A stretch of DNA of 17,202 bases from Bacteroidota bacterium (GTDB lineage: Bacteria; Bacteroidota; Bacteroidia; Flavobacteriales; Flavobacteriaceae). Positions 8,156 to 13,930 of the stretch are shown here, piece after piece (within the stretch, counting starts at the first letter, position 1; every line of letters starts with the position of its first letter). The notes beneath the pieces are model-generated. The model searched no databases. It had not been told where the DNA came from and worked only from the letters and a program-made list of their open reading frames with translations. A program made the translations under genes and the position numbers. The DNA lies in the NCBI GenBank assembly GCA_009936675.1, contig JAACDY010000074.1:1-17202 (forward strand). Reading direction: 5' to 3'.

Positions 8156-8746
8156 ATGAGGTTTCATTCCATTCTTTTTCTTTTGTTTTTTACCACTCAA
8201 CTTACCTTCTCACAACTTGAGTTTGGTCTAAAAGGAGGGCTTAATTTTGACGCTGCAGGAGATATTGTAGTGGTTGCCGATCAGCTTCAAAAACAAGGCT
8301 CTTTGAAGGGCAAAACTGGTTATCATTTGGGCGTTTATGCCAAAATTAACATTTTGGCTTTCTATCTGCGACCTGAATTACAATTCACCAAAGTCAGTAG
8401 TCAATGTGAGGATCAATCCATAGAGACTTCTCGAATAGAACTACCCGTGTCTTTTGGAATAAATATGCTCGGACCAGTGAGTTTGTTTTTTGGTCCCACT
8501 GCATTTTTTAATCTTTCACAAGCCAGTAATGAACTCAAACTTGAGGAAATTCAAAACAAAACCAGTATGGGCTTGCACATTGGAACTCGATTAAAACTCG
8601 GCCCCATAGGAGTTGATTTACGCTATGAAAAAGGCCTATCGGCCATGGAAAGTAATCTGTTGTCTCAGGCGGGAGTGCCTGTTGGCGGACAAATCAATAC
8701 CCAACCCAACCAGTTTACCGTGGGGGTTTCTTTTAAGTTAAACTAA
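8156..8746 (+). CDS. Outer-membrane beta-barrel protein (PorT/OMP_b-brl_2-like)
   Basis: A 196-residue secreted protein. The start was set at 8156 because it gives a clean signal peptide (MRFHSILFLLFFTTQLTFSQ, cleavage near residue 19-20); the open frame upstream runs back into the transketolase gene. The mature part begins LEFGLKGGLNF, the hallmark of the small porin-like barrel family common in Bacteroidota, and shows alternating polar/hydrophobic strands (GYHLGVYAKIN, FYLRPELQFTK, GVDLRYEKG) ending in FTVGVSFKLN, like a final barrel strand. Its role is unknown: the family includes T9SS accessory and uncharacterised barrels. Its TAA overlaps the FKBP gene's stop by 4 bases. Confidence 0.85.
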   Translation: MRFHSILFLLFFTTQLTFSQLEFGLKGGLNFDAAGDIVVVADQLQKQGSLKGKTGYHLGVYAKINILAFYLRPELQFTKVSSQCEDQSIETSRIELPVSFGINMLGPVSLFFGPTAFFNLSQASNELKLEEIQNKTSMGLHIGTRLKLGPIGVDLRYEKGLSAMESNLLSQAGVPVGGQINTQPNQFTVGVSFKLN

Positions 8747-9633
8747 GTATTGTCTGCATCTAGATAATCGGGAATTCCATCGTTGTCATCATCGTCTGCT
8801 ACACCATCACCATCTCGGTCGTATTCTGTTTTGGTTAGGGTTCCGTCTCCATCATCATCTTCGTCTCTATAGTTAGGAATCCGATCCTCGTCCGTATCGT
8901 CGTTAAGTGGATTACCATCACCATCGGGGTCTTCATCAATGGACAAAATACCATCGTTGTCATGGTCAGAGGGATTGACTTTGTGCAGGGCGACAGAGAA
9001 AACCAAGGGGGAGTATTTTGGAATAGAGGCAATATTCTGAGCATAATAGCCCAAAGCGGAGGGCATAAAAACCACTCCTTGTCCATAATGGTCAAAATCA
9101 TATGTACCGTCTGAATTTACTGTATGAGTTCCCGCTCTTAATTCTGGTATAAACTCTCTAAATCCTCGGACAACTGCAGTAAGATCAAACCAGATGGGTA
9201 GTTCCTCCCTAACATCAAAAACTCTTCTGTTTAAAAGTGTACCCTTGTAGGTCACAAAAGTAGAATCCACAGAAGATGGCTTTTCCCCTACCCCTTCTTT
9301 GACCACCAAATAGTACATTTTGTTGGAGACTGTATTGTCATTTGCATCGGTCAATTCTACGGATTTGTTTTGTACTTGATCCCAAAGCGGTGTTTTATCG
9401 GCATTATCATCGGCTATGGTATCAATTGATATCTCAATTTTGTGATTGTCTGGATCATTTTCAAAATCTTCATAATTATAAAAATGGGTTTGAAGATAAT
9501 TCACCAATGCTTCGTCATCTATCGGAGCTTGAATATCAAGTTCCACCAGAGGCTCAGGGCCTTCATCTTTTTTGCAACCCGAAAGGAAGACTAGTGAAAG
9601 TGAAATACAGATCAGATGTTTGTAATACTTCAT
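8743..9633 (-). CDS. FKBP-type peptidyl-prolyl isomerase lipoprotein with Asp-rich calcium-repeat tail
   Basis: A 296-residue predicted lipoprotein with signal peptide and lipobox LSGC (Cys20). Residues 105-219 are an FKBP domain: Tyr129, Phe139-Asp140, Phe158 in VVRGF (Trp in FKBP12), MPSALGYY (190-197) and the final LVFSVALHKV strand line up with the active-site pattern. It should catalyse proline cis-trans isomerisation outside the inner membrane. Residues 223-293 form Asp/Gly-rich repeats (DHDNDG, DPDGDG, DEDDDGDG, DRDGDG, DDDNDG) of the thrombospondin type 3 / DxDxDG calcium-binding kind. The substrate is unknown. An unannotated acidic region of about 80 residues separates Cys20 from the FKBP domain. 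Confidence 0.88.
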   Translation of the reverse strand: MKYYKHLICISLSLVFLSGCKKDEGPEPLVELDIQAPIDDEALVNYLQTHFYNYEDFENDPDNHKIEISIDTIADDNADKTPLWDQVQNKSVELTDANDNTVSNKMYYLVVKEGVGEKPSSVDSTFVTYKGTLLNRRVFDVREELPIWFDLTAVVRGFREFIPELRAGTHTVNSDGTYDFDHYGQGVVFMPSALGYYAQNIASIPKYSPLVFSVALHKVNPSDHDNDGILSIDEDPDGDGNPLNDDTDEDRIPNYRDEDDDGDGTLTKTEYDRDGDGVADDDDNDGIPDYLDADNT

Positions 9634-9668
9634 TGGAAAAAATTGGTTCGCAAGATACGATTTTACTT

Positions 9669-9676
9669 TATTTTTG
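9669..9676 (+). promoter_or_regulatory. Bacteroidetes-type -7 element before the S4-domain gene
   Basis: TATTTTTG is an exact TAnnTTTG match, 25 bases before the ATG at 9702. The best -33 candidate is TTCG (9647-9650), 18 bases upstream with one mismatch. It lies in the 68-base divergent gap with the FKBP gene. Confidence 0.5.
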
Positions 9677-9701
9677 TGATTGAATTATCGTAAGTTTAAC
9701 A

Positions 9702-10070
9702 ATGCGAATTGATCAATACCTGTGGTGTCTCCGCTACTATAAATCAAGGAATCAGGCCAGCTTGGCCTGTAAACAAGGTCATGTTAGAATGGGAGATCGA
9801 TTGGTCAAACCCTCTAGAGAAGTACTAATAGGAGATAAAGTCAAAGTAAGAAAAAGCCAGATTTGGCACGAATTACTGGTTATGGACATTCCCAAAAGCA
9901 GATTGGGTGCCAAGCTGGTGGACATCTATCGACAGAATATCACGCCCGATGACGCCTTTGATCACGCTAATTTTCAATCTCTATCCAAAGGTCCTGAAAG
10001 GGATAAGGGAAGCGGAAGACCCACCAAAAAAGACCGAAGGGAAATGGATGATTTTATTGAGGATGAATAA
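9702..10070 (+). CDS. S4-domain RNA-binding protein, Hsp15 (HslR)-like
   Basis: A 122-residue basic protein. An S4 RNA-binding domain covers about residues 1-60 (MRIDQYLWCLRYYKSR, then VRMGDRLVKPSREVLIGDKV). The C-terminal GSGRPTKKDRREMDDF matches the conserved tail of Hsp15 proteins. In E. coli Hsp15 rescues stalled 50S subunits that carry peptidyl-tRNA; the same role here is inferred by homology. It has its own -7 element and is followed by a likely terminator at 10078, so it appears monocistronic. Confidence 0.9.
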   Translation: MRIDQYLWCLRYYKSRNQASLACKQGHVRMGDRLVKPSREVLIGDKVKVRKSQIWHELLVMDIPKSRLGAKLVDIYRQNITPDDAFDHANFQSLSKGPERDKGSGRPTKKDRREMDDFIEDE

Positions 10071-10077
10071 GTATTAT

Positions 10078-10106
10078 GAATGTGTTAAACATTCCATTTT
10101 CTTCTA
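10078..10106 (+). terminator. Likely intrinsic terminator after the S4-domain gene
   Basis: The inverted repeat GAATGT-GTTAA-ACATTC (10078-10094) gives a 6-bp stem with a 5-base loop, 8 bases after the stop codon. It is followed by the T-rich CATTTTCTTCT. The stem is short and AT-rich, so strength is uncertain. Confidence 0.45.
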
Positions 10107-10169
10107 TCTACAAACCATACCCTAGGGACAAAATTTTAAGGAGTTCAAAATAAAGTTAAAATCTATTCC

Positions 10170-10177
10170 TATATTTC
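10170..10177 (+). promoter_or_regulatory. Possible -7 element before the PyrR-like gene
   Basis: TATATTTC matches TAnnTTTG at all fixed positions except the last base, 27 bases before the start at 10205. No good -33 box is visible. Confidence 0.25.
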
Positions 10178-10204
10178 GACACAAATATTGCTTATACCCT
10201 GACA

Positions 10205-10708
10205 ATGGCGGAAAAGAGAAATAAAATTATGGATGCCACCGACATCCACACAACCGTAAAAAGAATTGCTTATCAGATTTATGAAACGCATTTCGAGGAA
10301 GCTCAATTGATTTTGGCAGGCATCGCCCACAATGGTGTGATTCTGGCCAAAAGAATCCAAGAAGAATTGGAAAGCATCAGTAACATTAAGGTGATTTTTG
10401 TGGAAATAAAGGTGGATAAAAAAAATCCTATCAACCCCATTGTCTTGTCCGAAAAATTAGCGGTATGCGAAAATCAAGCTGTAGTAGTGGTGGACGATGT
10501 CCTCAATACGGGCAGCACACTGATTTATGCTGTCACCCATTTTCTAAGCATCAGATTGAAAAAACTACAAACCGCTGTATTGGTCAATCGAAATCATAAA
10601 AACTTTCCCATCAAAGGAGATTTTAAAGGCATCTCACTCTCTACATCAATCAAAGAACATATCGATGTTGCATTTGGGGATAAGGAAGGCGTCTACCTAA
10701 GCGAGTAG
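10205..10708 (+). CDS. pyrR: PyrR-like phosphoribosyltransferase
   Basis: A 167-residue type I phosphoribosyltransferase. The PRPP-binding loop VVVVDDVLNTGST is at 93-105. The following segments (TAVLVNRNHKNFPIKGDF and LSTSIKEHIDV) align with B. subtilis PyrR (AVLVDRGHRELPIRADF-type), so it is nearer PyrR than hypoxanthine or adenine phosphoribosyltransferases. PyrR proteins can have uracil phosphoribosyltransferase activity and, in Firmicutes, bind pyr mRNA to promote attenuation. No pyrimidine genes are nearby, so a regulatory role is not supported here. The ATG at 10205 is used; Met9 (10229) is an alternative. Its 3' end overlaps aroK by 12 bases. Confidence 0.85.
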   Translation: MAEKRNKIMDATDIHTTVKRIAYQIYETHFEEAQLILAGIAHNGVILAKRIQEELESISNIKVIFVEIKVDKKNPINPIVLSEKLAVCENQAVVVVDDVLNTGSTLIYAVTHFLSIRLKKLQTAVLVNRNHKNFPIKGDFKGISLSTSIKEHIDVAFGDKEGVYLSE

Positions 10709-11224
10709 CTTTTCGACTTGATCGACCAGCGCCTCAACGGATTGATTATCGGTAGTGAGTTGTTGTTCGGCCTTGAGGTAAAAAGGAATCCTCTCAAAAA
10801 GATGTTTCGCTATAAATTCCTCCAAAGCCTCCAGACTATCGAGATGGGCAATCATGGGACGATGATTTTTTTCTTCGAACAATCTTGCGGCCAATACCTT
10901 GGGTGATGTTTTGAGATACAAACTAAGAAAATCTTCTTTTTGGATGATGTAATCTATGTTATCAAAGTAACAAGGAGTACCGCCACCCAATGAGATGACC
11001 GCTTGAATCTTTTTTGAAAGTAGATTTTCCAGATGTAATCGTTCTTTTTTTCGGAAATACAATTCACCTTCTTTTTCAAATATCTTGGAAATGGTGGTGT
11101 TTTCTTGGGACTCAATATAGTCATCGAGGTCAATAAATGGAAGGGATTTATTCGCTGCTATGCTTTTGCCTAAGGCAGATTTACCACAGCCCATATAGCC
11201 TATTAAAATAAGAGATTTTACCAT
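10697..11224 (-). CDS. aroK: Shikimate kinase
   Basis: Phosphorylates shikimate at the 3-hydroxyl with ATP, in the chorismate and aromatic amino acid pathway. The 175 residues are the usual length. The P-loop GYMGCGKS is at 9-16, shikimate-binding Asp34 is in DLDDYIE, Arg58 is in YFRKKE, GGG is at 80-82, and the lid arginine is Arg122 in HRPMI. It starts at the ATG at 11224 with an exact -7 element 26 bases upstream. It is divergent from the tRNA cluster and convergent with the PyrR-like gene, sharing 12 bases of coding sequence. Confidence 0.97.
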   Translation of the reverse strand: MVKSLILIGYMGCGKSALGKSIAANKSLPFIDLDDYIESQENTTISKIFEKEGELYFRKKERLHLENLLSKKIQAVISLGGGTPCYFDNIDYIIQKEDFLSLYLKTSPKVLAARLFEEKNHRPMIAHLDSLEALEEFIAKHLFERIPFYLKAEQQLTTDNQSVEALVDQVEKLLA

Positions 11225-11249
11225 TTTCAGAAGGAATATTATCGCTTTT

Positions 11250-11257
11250 CAAAATTA
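11250..11257 (-). promoter_or_regulatory. Bacteroidetes-type -7 element before aroK
   Basis: The minus strand reads TAATTTTG, an exact TAnnTTTG match, giving a predicted leader of about 20 bases. No -33 TTG is seen at normal spacing. It points away from the tRNA promoter, whose -7 box starts only 34 bases further along. Confidence 0.45.
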
Positions 11258-11269
11258 TAACAATTGAAC

Positions 11270-11299
11270 TTGATAAGTAAATAATTGATATTATATTTG
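11270..11299 (+). promoter_or_regulatory. Promoter for the tRNA cluster
   Basis: TTG (11270-11272), a 19-base spacer, then TATATTTG (11292-11299), an exact -7 element. Transcription would begin near 11306, about 5 bases before the first tRNA. Confidence 0.65.
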
Positions 11300-11310
11300 C
11301 AGCCTTAAAT

Positions 11311-11383
11311 GACTTGGTAGCTCAGTTGGTAGAGCATCTCCCTTTTAAGGAGAGGGTCCTGGGTTCGAGCCCCAGCCAAGTCA
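11311..11383 (+). tRNA. tRNA-Lys (anticodon TTT)
   Basis: A 73-base cloverleaf. The acceptor stem is GACTTGG paired with CCAAGTC, and the discriminator is A at 11383. The D arm is GCTCAGTTGGTAGAGC, the anticodon stem TCTCC/GGAGA, the loop CTTTTAA with TTT at 11344-11346, and the T arm CTGGG-TTCGAGC-CCCAG. The 3' CCA is not encoded. It is the first of three closely spaced tRNAs. Confidence 0.97.
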
Positions 11384-11395
11384 CACTTTTATTCC

Positions 11396-11468
11396 GACCT
11401 GGTAGCTCAGTTGGTAGAGCATCTCCCTTTTAAGGAGAGGGTCCTGGGTTCGAGCCCCAGCCAGGTCA
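11396..11468 (+). tRNA. tRNA-Lys (anticodon TTT), second copy
   Basis: Starts 12 bases after the first copy ends and is identical to it except for one acceptor base pair: GACCTGG/CCAGGTC here against GACTTGG/CCAAGTC there (T4-A69 replaced by C4-G69). The anticodon TTT is at 11429-11431. No encoded CCA. Confidence 0.97.
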
Positions 11469-11474
11469 CTTTCT

Positions 11475-11560
11475 GCGCACATGGCGGAATTGGTAGACGC
11501 GCCAGGTTGAGGGCCTGGTGGGAGTTATATCCCGTGGAAGTTCGAGTCTTCTTGTGCGCA
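11475..11560 (+). tRNA. tRNA-Leu (anticodon GAG)
   Basis: An 86-base class II tRNA. The acceptor stem is GCGCACA paired with TGTGCGC, with discriminator A at 11560. The anticodon stem is CCAGG/CCTGG with loop TTGAGGG, giving GAG at 11509-11511 (reads CUC and CUU). A long variable arm follows, then the T arm GAAG-TTCGAGT-CTTC. CCA is not encoded. It starts 6 bases after tRNA-Lys 2 and is probably processed from the same transcript. Confidence 0.95.
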
Positions 11561-11568
11561 CTGCTTCC

Positions 11569-11583
11569 TTTTTTGTTTTTTTT
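11569..11583 (+). terminator. T-rich tract after the tRNA cluster, possible terminator
   Basis: Fourteen T in fifteen bases begin 9 bases after tRNA-Leu. The only upstream structure is the tRNA itself, or a competing GGAAG (11536) / CTTCC (11564) pairing. Termination here is plausible but weakly supported; the tract also overlaps the upstream edge of the merR promoter. Confidence 0.35.
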
Positions 11584-11613
11584 GTTGCTAATTAAAAAAT
11601 ATTCCTAACTTTG
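11581..11613 (+). promoter_or_regulatory. Promoter for the MerR-carotenoid block
   Basis: The -7 box TAACTTTG (11606-11613) is an exact match. The -33 box is either TTTG (11581-11584, 21-base spacer) or TTG (11585-11587, 18-base spacer). The predicted start near 11620 gives a leader of about 25 bases, too short for a cobalamin riboswitch. Confidence 0.65.
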
Positions 11614-11644
11614 TTTAAGCTTTTGGTAATGAAGATTGAACAAT

Positions 11645-12568
11645 ATGAGTCGGATAAAAAGTAATTTCTCCATAAAAGACCTTGAAAACATTTCTGGGAT
11701 CAAGGCCCACACCATACGTATTTGGGAAAAAAGATATAAACTGTTGAGTCCTGACAGGACAGATACCAACATCAGAAGATACAGCCTTTCAAGTCTGCAA
11801 AAACTCCTGAACATCACCCTACTTTACAATCACGGTTTTAAAATATCTAAAATCGCCAGTCTCGATCGGGAAGAAATTCCCATCATGGTTAGAGAAATTG
11901 CTCTCAAATCGAACTCAGAGCAGGTTTCTATCAATGCACTTAAACTATCAATGGTTAATTTTGATACGGTTTTGTTTGATGCTACCTACGAAGAAATCTT
12001 ATTGCAAAATGATTTCGATTTTGTGTTTATCAACATATTCATGCCTTTGATGAACGAGTTAGGAATCTTGTGGCAGACCAATGCCATCAGCCCTTCTCAC
12101 GAACATTTCATTACCAACTTGATCAAGCAAAAAATTCATATTCAAACCGAATTTTTGCAAAAAGAATATATTCCTCAACACAATAATAAAGTTTTTGTAT
12201 TGTATTTGCCAGAGGACGAAATCCACGAGATGGGCGTGCTATTCCTCAATTATTTTATATTGAAATTTGGATACAGAACCATCTTCTTGGGTCAATCTTT
12301 ACAGACCGAAAGCTTGGAAACCTTATTGAGCTTCAGTGGTGACTTTTGTTTTGTCACTTATTTGACCGTTGAGCCCAACAAGGAAATCATCGATCATTAT
12401 ATAAATGATTTTTACCAAACCATTCTAAAAGACAACAATGCTCAATTGGCCATTATGGGTCCTCAGCAAGTCCATATAGATTTGACCAAACTACCCAAAA
12501 ATATTCACCTTTTCAAAACGGTTGATGCCTTCCAACAAAAATTCCTGGAAGCTTCTATTTTTGTATAG
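11645..12568 (+). CDS. MerR-family regulator with cobalamin-binding domain (CarH/LitR-like)
   Basis: A 307-residue two-part regulator. An N-terminal MerR winged helix (about 8-75) carries the family signature W-x2-RY...P-R...N-x-R-x-Y. A helical cap domain holds W-x9-EH (Trp143, Glu153-His154), and a Rossmann-like B12-binding domain holds ExHxxG (Glu192, His194, Gly197). These are the adenosylcobalamin signatures of CarH/LitR, which represses carotenoid genes in the dark and is released when light breaks the Co-C bond. His194 would be the lower axial ligand. The residue after Trp143 is Gln, where Thermus CarH has His132, the light-state ligand. The ATG at 11645 was chosen over an in-frame TTG at 11636. 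crtB and crtZ follow directly, which supports a role in pigment control. Confidence 0.88.
   Translation: MSRIKSNFSIKDLENISGIKAHTIRIWEKRYKLLSPDRTDTNIRRYSLSSLQKLLNITLLYNHGFKISKIASLDREEIPIMVREIALKSNSEQVSINALKLSMVNFDTVLFDATYEEILLQNDFDFVFINIFMPLMNELGILWQTNAISPSHEHFITNLIKQKIHIQTEFLQKEYIPQHNNKVFVLYLPEDEIHEMGVLFLNYFILKFGYRTIFLGQSLQTESLETLLSFSGDFCFVTYLTVEPNKEIIDHYINDFYQTILKDNNAQLAIMGPQQVHIDLTKLPKNIHLFKTVDAFQQKFLEASIFV
12556..12563 (+). promoter_or_regulatory. Possible -7 element before crtB, inside the end of merR
   Basis: TATTTTTG is an exact TAnnTTTG match overlapping the last codons of the MerR gene, 68 bases before the crtB start. No -33 box at usual spacing. crtB may instead be read through from the merR promoter. 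Confidence 0.25.
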
Positions 12569-12631
12569 TCCTATTTTTATTTCTTGTTTTTTATTAGCTT
12601 TACTATAAGTTAATACTATATCCAAAATAAA

Positions 12632-13471
12632 TTGAAAACTCATTTTGACTCCATTTCCTACGAGTGCAGTAAATTGGTCACCCAACGCTACAGTACATCT
12701 TTTACGCTGGGAACCAGGATGCTGGCAACCAAACATCGAAAACACATCTATAACATATACGGGTTTGTCAGGTTTGCCGATGAAATCGTAGACAGCTTTC
12801 ATAACTTTGACAAAAAAGATCTCTTAAAAAGGTTTGAAGAAGATCTTAACCATGCTTTGGACAGCAAAATCAGCTTGAACCCCATCCTCAATTCATTACA
12901 CAATACGGTTCACGAAAACAACATTCCTCGGGATTTGATCGATGCTTTTTTAAAAAGCATGAATATGGACTTATACAAACAGAAATACAACACTGAGGAG
13001 GAGTATCAAGAATACATTTACGGATCAGCAGATGTAGTAGGATTGATGTGTCTGAATGTTTTTTTGGAGGGAGATAAGGATCAATATCAGCAACTAAAGC
13101 CCCAGGCAATGGCTTTGGGAAGTGCTTTTCAGAAAGTCAATTTCCTTAGAGATTTAAACGCAGATTTTGAAGTATTAGATCGTACCTATTTCCCCAACCT
13201 TGACTTGTCTAATTTTAACGAAAAAAGTAAAGCCACCATCATCGCTGAGATTGAAAAGGATTTTGATCATGCCCTTGAAGGTATTTTTATGTTGCCCGAA
13301 AGTGCCCGATTGGGAGTGTATACAGCCTATAAATACTATCGAAAGCTGCTTCTTAAACTCAAAAACACCCCCTCAAGGAAAATTCAATCGGCTAGGATAC
13401 GTGTTCCCAATTATCAAAAAATGAGCGTATTGGCACAATCTTATCTCAAATTTCACCTAAACCTATTATAA
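12632..13471 (+). CDS. crtB: Phytoene synthase
   Basis: Condenses two geranylgeranyl diphosphates to 15-cis-phytoene, the first committed step of C40 carotenoid synthesis. The 279 residues contain the conserved YSTSF segment (20-24), the first Asp-rich motif DEIVD (50-54) and the second, RDLNAD (173-178), both binding diphosphate through Mg. The start is the TTG at 12632: the frame is closed upstream by a TAA at 12611 and has no ATG before residue 30, and starting there would delete the YSTSF motif. The MKTHFDSISYECSKLV beginning fits the family. Squalene synthase is an alternative for the superfamily, but the neighbour crtZ favours phytoene. Its TAA directly touches the crtZ ATG. Confidence 0.93.
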   Translation: MKTHFDSISYECSKLVTQRYSTSFTLGTRMLATKHRKHIYNIYGFVRFADEIVDSFHNFDKKDLLKRFEEDLNHALDSKISLNPILNSLHNTVHENNIPRDLIDAFLKSMNMDLYKQKYNTEEEYQEYIYGSADVVGLMCLNVFLEGDKDQYQQLKPQAMALGSAFQKVNFLRDLNADFEVLDRTYFPNLDLSNFNEKSKATIIAEIEKDFDHALEGIFMLPESARLGVYTAYKYYRKLLLKLKNTPSRKIQSARIRVPNYQKMSVLAQSYLKFHLNLL

Positions 13472-13921
13472 ATGGAAACCTTTCTGTGGATCGCAGTATT
13501 ATGCATCACTTTTTTGACCATGGAATTTATGGCGTGGTTCTCTCACAAGTATATCATGCACGGTTTTTTGTGGGTACTCCACAAGGATCATCACAAAAAA
13601 GACCACCAATCGTGGTTTGAACGCAACGATTTGTTTTTTATATTTTACGCAATCGTGAGTAGTTCCTGTGTGATCATGTGGGGTGAATACAATTTTTGGG
13701 CAGGTCTGCCCATAGGAATAGGCATCTTTATTTACGGTCTAACTTATTTTTTGGTACACGACATTTTTATTCACCAAAGATTCAAATGGTTCAGAAATGC
13801 CAATGGCCGATATGCAAAAGCAGTAAGGAGGGCGCATAAAATTCACCACAAACACTTGGGTAAAGAAGACGGAGAATGTTTTGGAATGTTATGGGTACCT
13901 ATGAAATACTTTAAAAACTGA
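13472..13921 (+). CDS. crtZ: Beta-carotene hydroxylase
   Basis: Membrane di-iron hydroxylase that adds the 3 and 3' hydroxyls to beta-carotene rings, giving zeaxanthin. The 149 residues carry the complete eight-or-more-histidine signature: HKYIMH (25-30), HKDHH (37-41), HDIFIH (96-101) and HKIHH (122-126). Hydrophobic segments lie at about 4-22, 53-70 and 77-97. It starts with zero gap after crtB (TAA then ATG), so translation is probably coupled. It abuts the convergent SurA-like gene, also with zero gap. Confidence 0.95.
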   Translation: METFLWIAVLCITFLTMEFMAWFSHKYIMHGFLWVLHKDHHKKDHQSWFERNDLFFIFYAIVSSSCVIMWGEYNFWAGLPIGIGIFIYGLTYFLVHDIFIHQRFKWFRNANGRYAKAVRRAHKIHHKHLGKEDGECFGMLWVPMKYFKN

Positions 13922-13930
13922 TCACTTTTT
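13913..13930. repeat. Palindromic junction between crtZ and the SurA-like gene
   Basis: AAAAACTGATCACTTTTT is an inverted repeat with one mismatched pair, centred on the two abutting stop codons (TGA and its reverse-strand twin, TGATCA). Each strand leaves the junction through five T. A role in bidirectional termination is inference; the GC content of the stem is low. Confidence 0.3.

Noticed and set aside
8835..9101. A second open frame on the minus strand within the FKBP gene's repeat region
   Set aside because: It is an out-of-frame shadow of the Asp/Gly-rich repeats; it has no homology, and its Met-Thr-rich composition is an artefact of shifted GAT/GAC codons.
11311..11560. tRNA cluster as an integration site for a mobile element
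   Set aside because: No integrase, direct repeat of a tRNA 3' end, or composition shift is present; the flanking genes are housekeeping or pigment genes.
11561..11644. Cobalamin riboswitch upstream of the B12-binding MerR gene
   Set aside because: Only 84 bases separate tRNA-Leu from the start codon, and the predicted leader is about 25 bases; no B12-box-like sequence is visible.
12491..12802. Minus-strand open frame across the merR-crtB junction
   Set aside because: It is antisense to the well-supported ends of merR and crtB and shows no domain or signal sequence.
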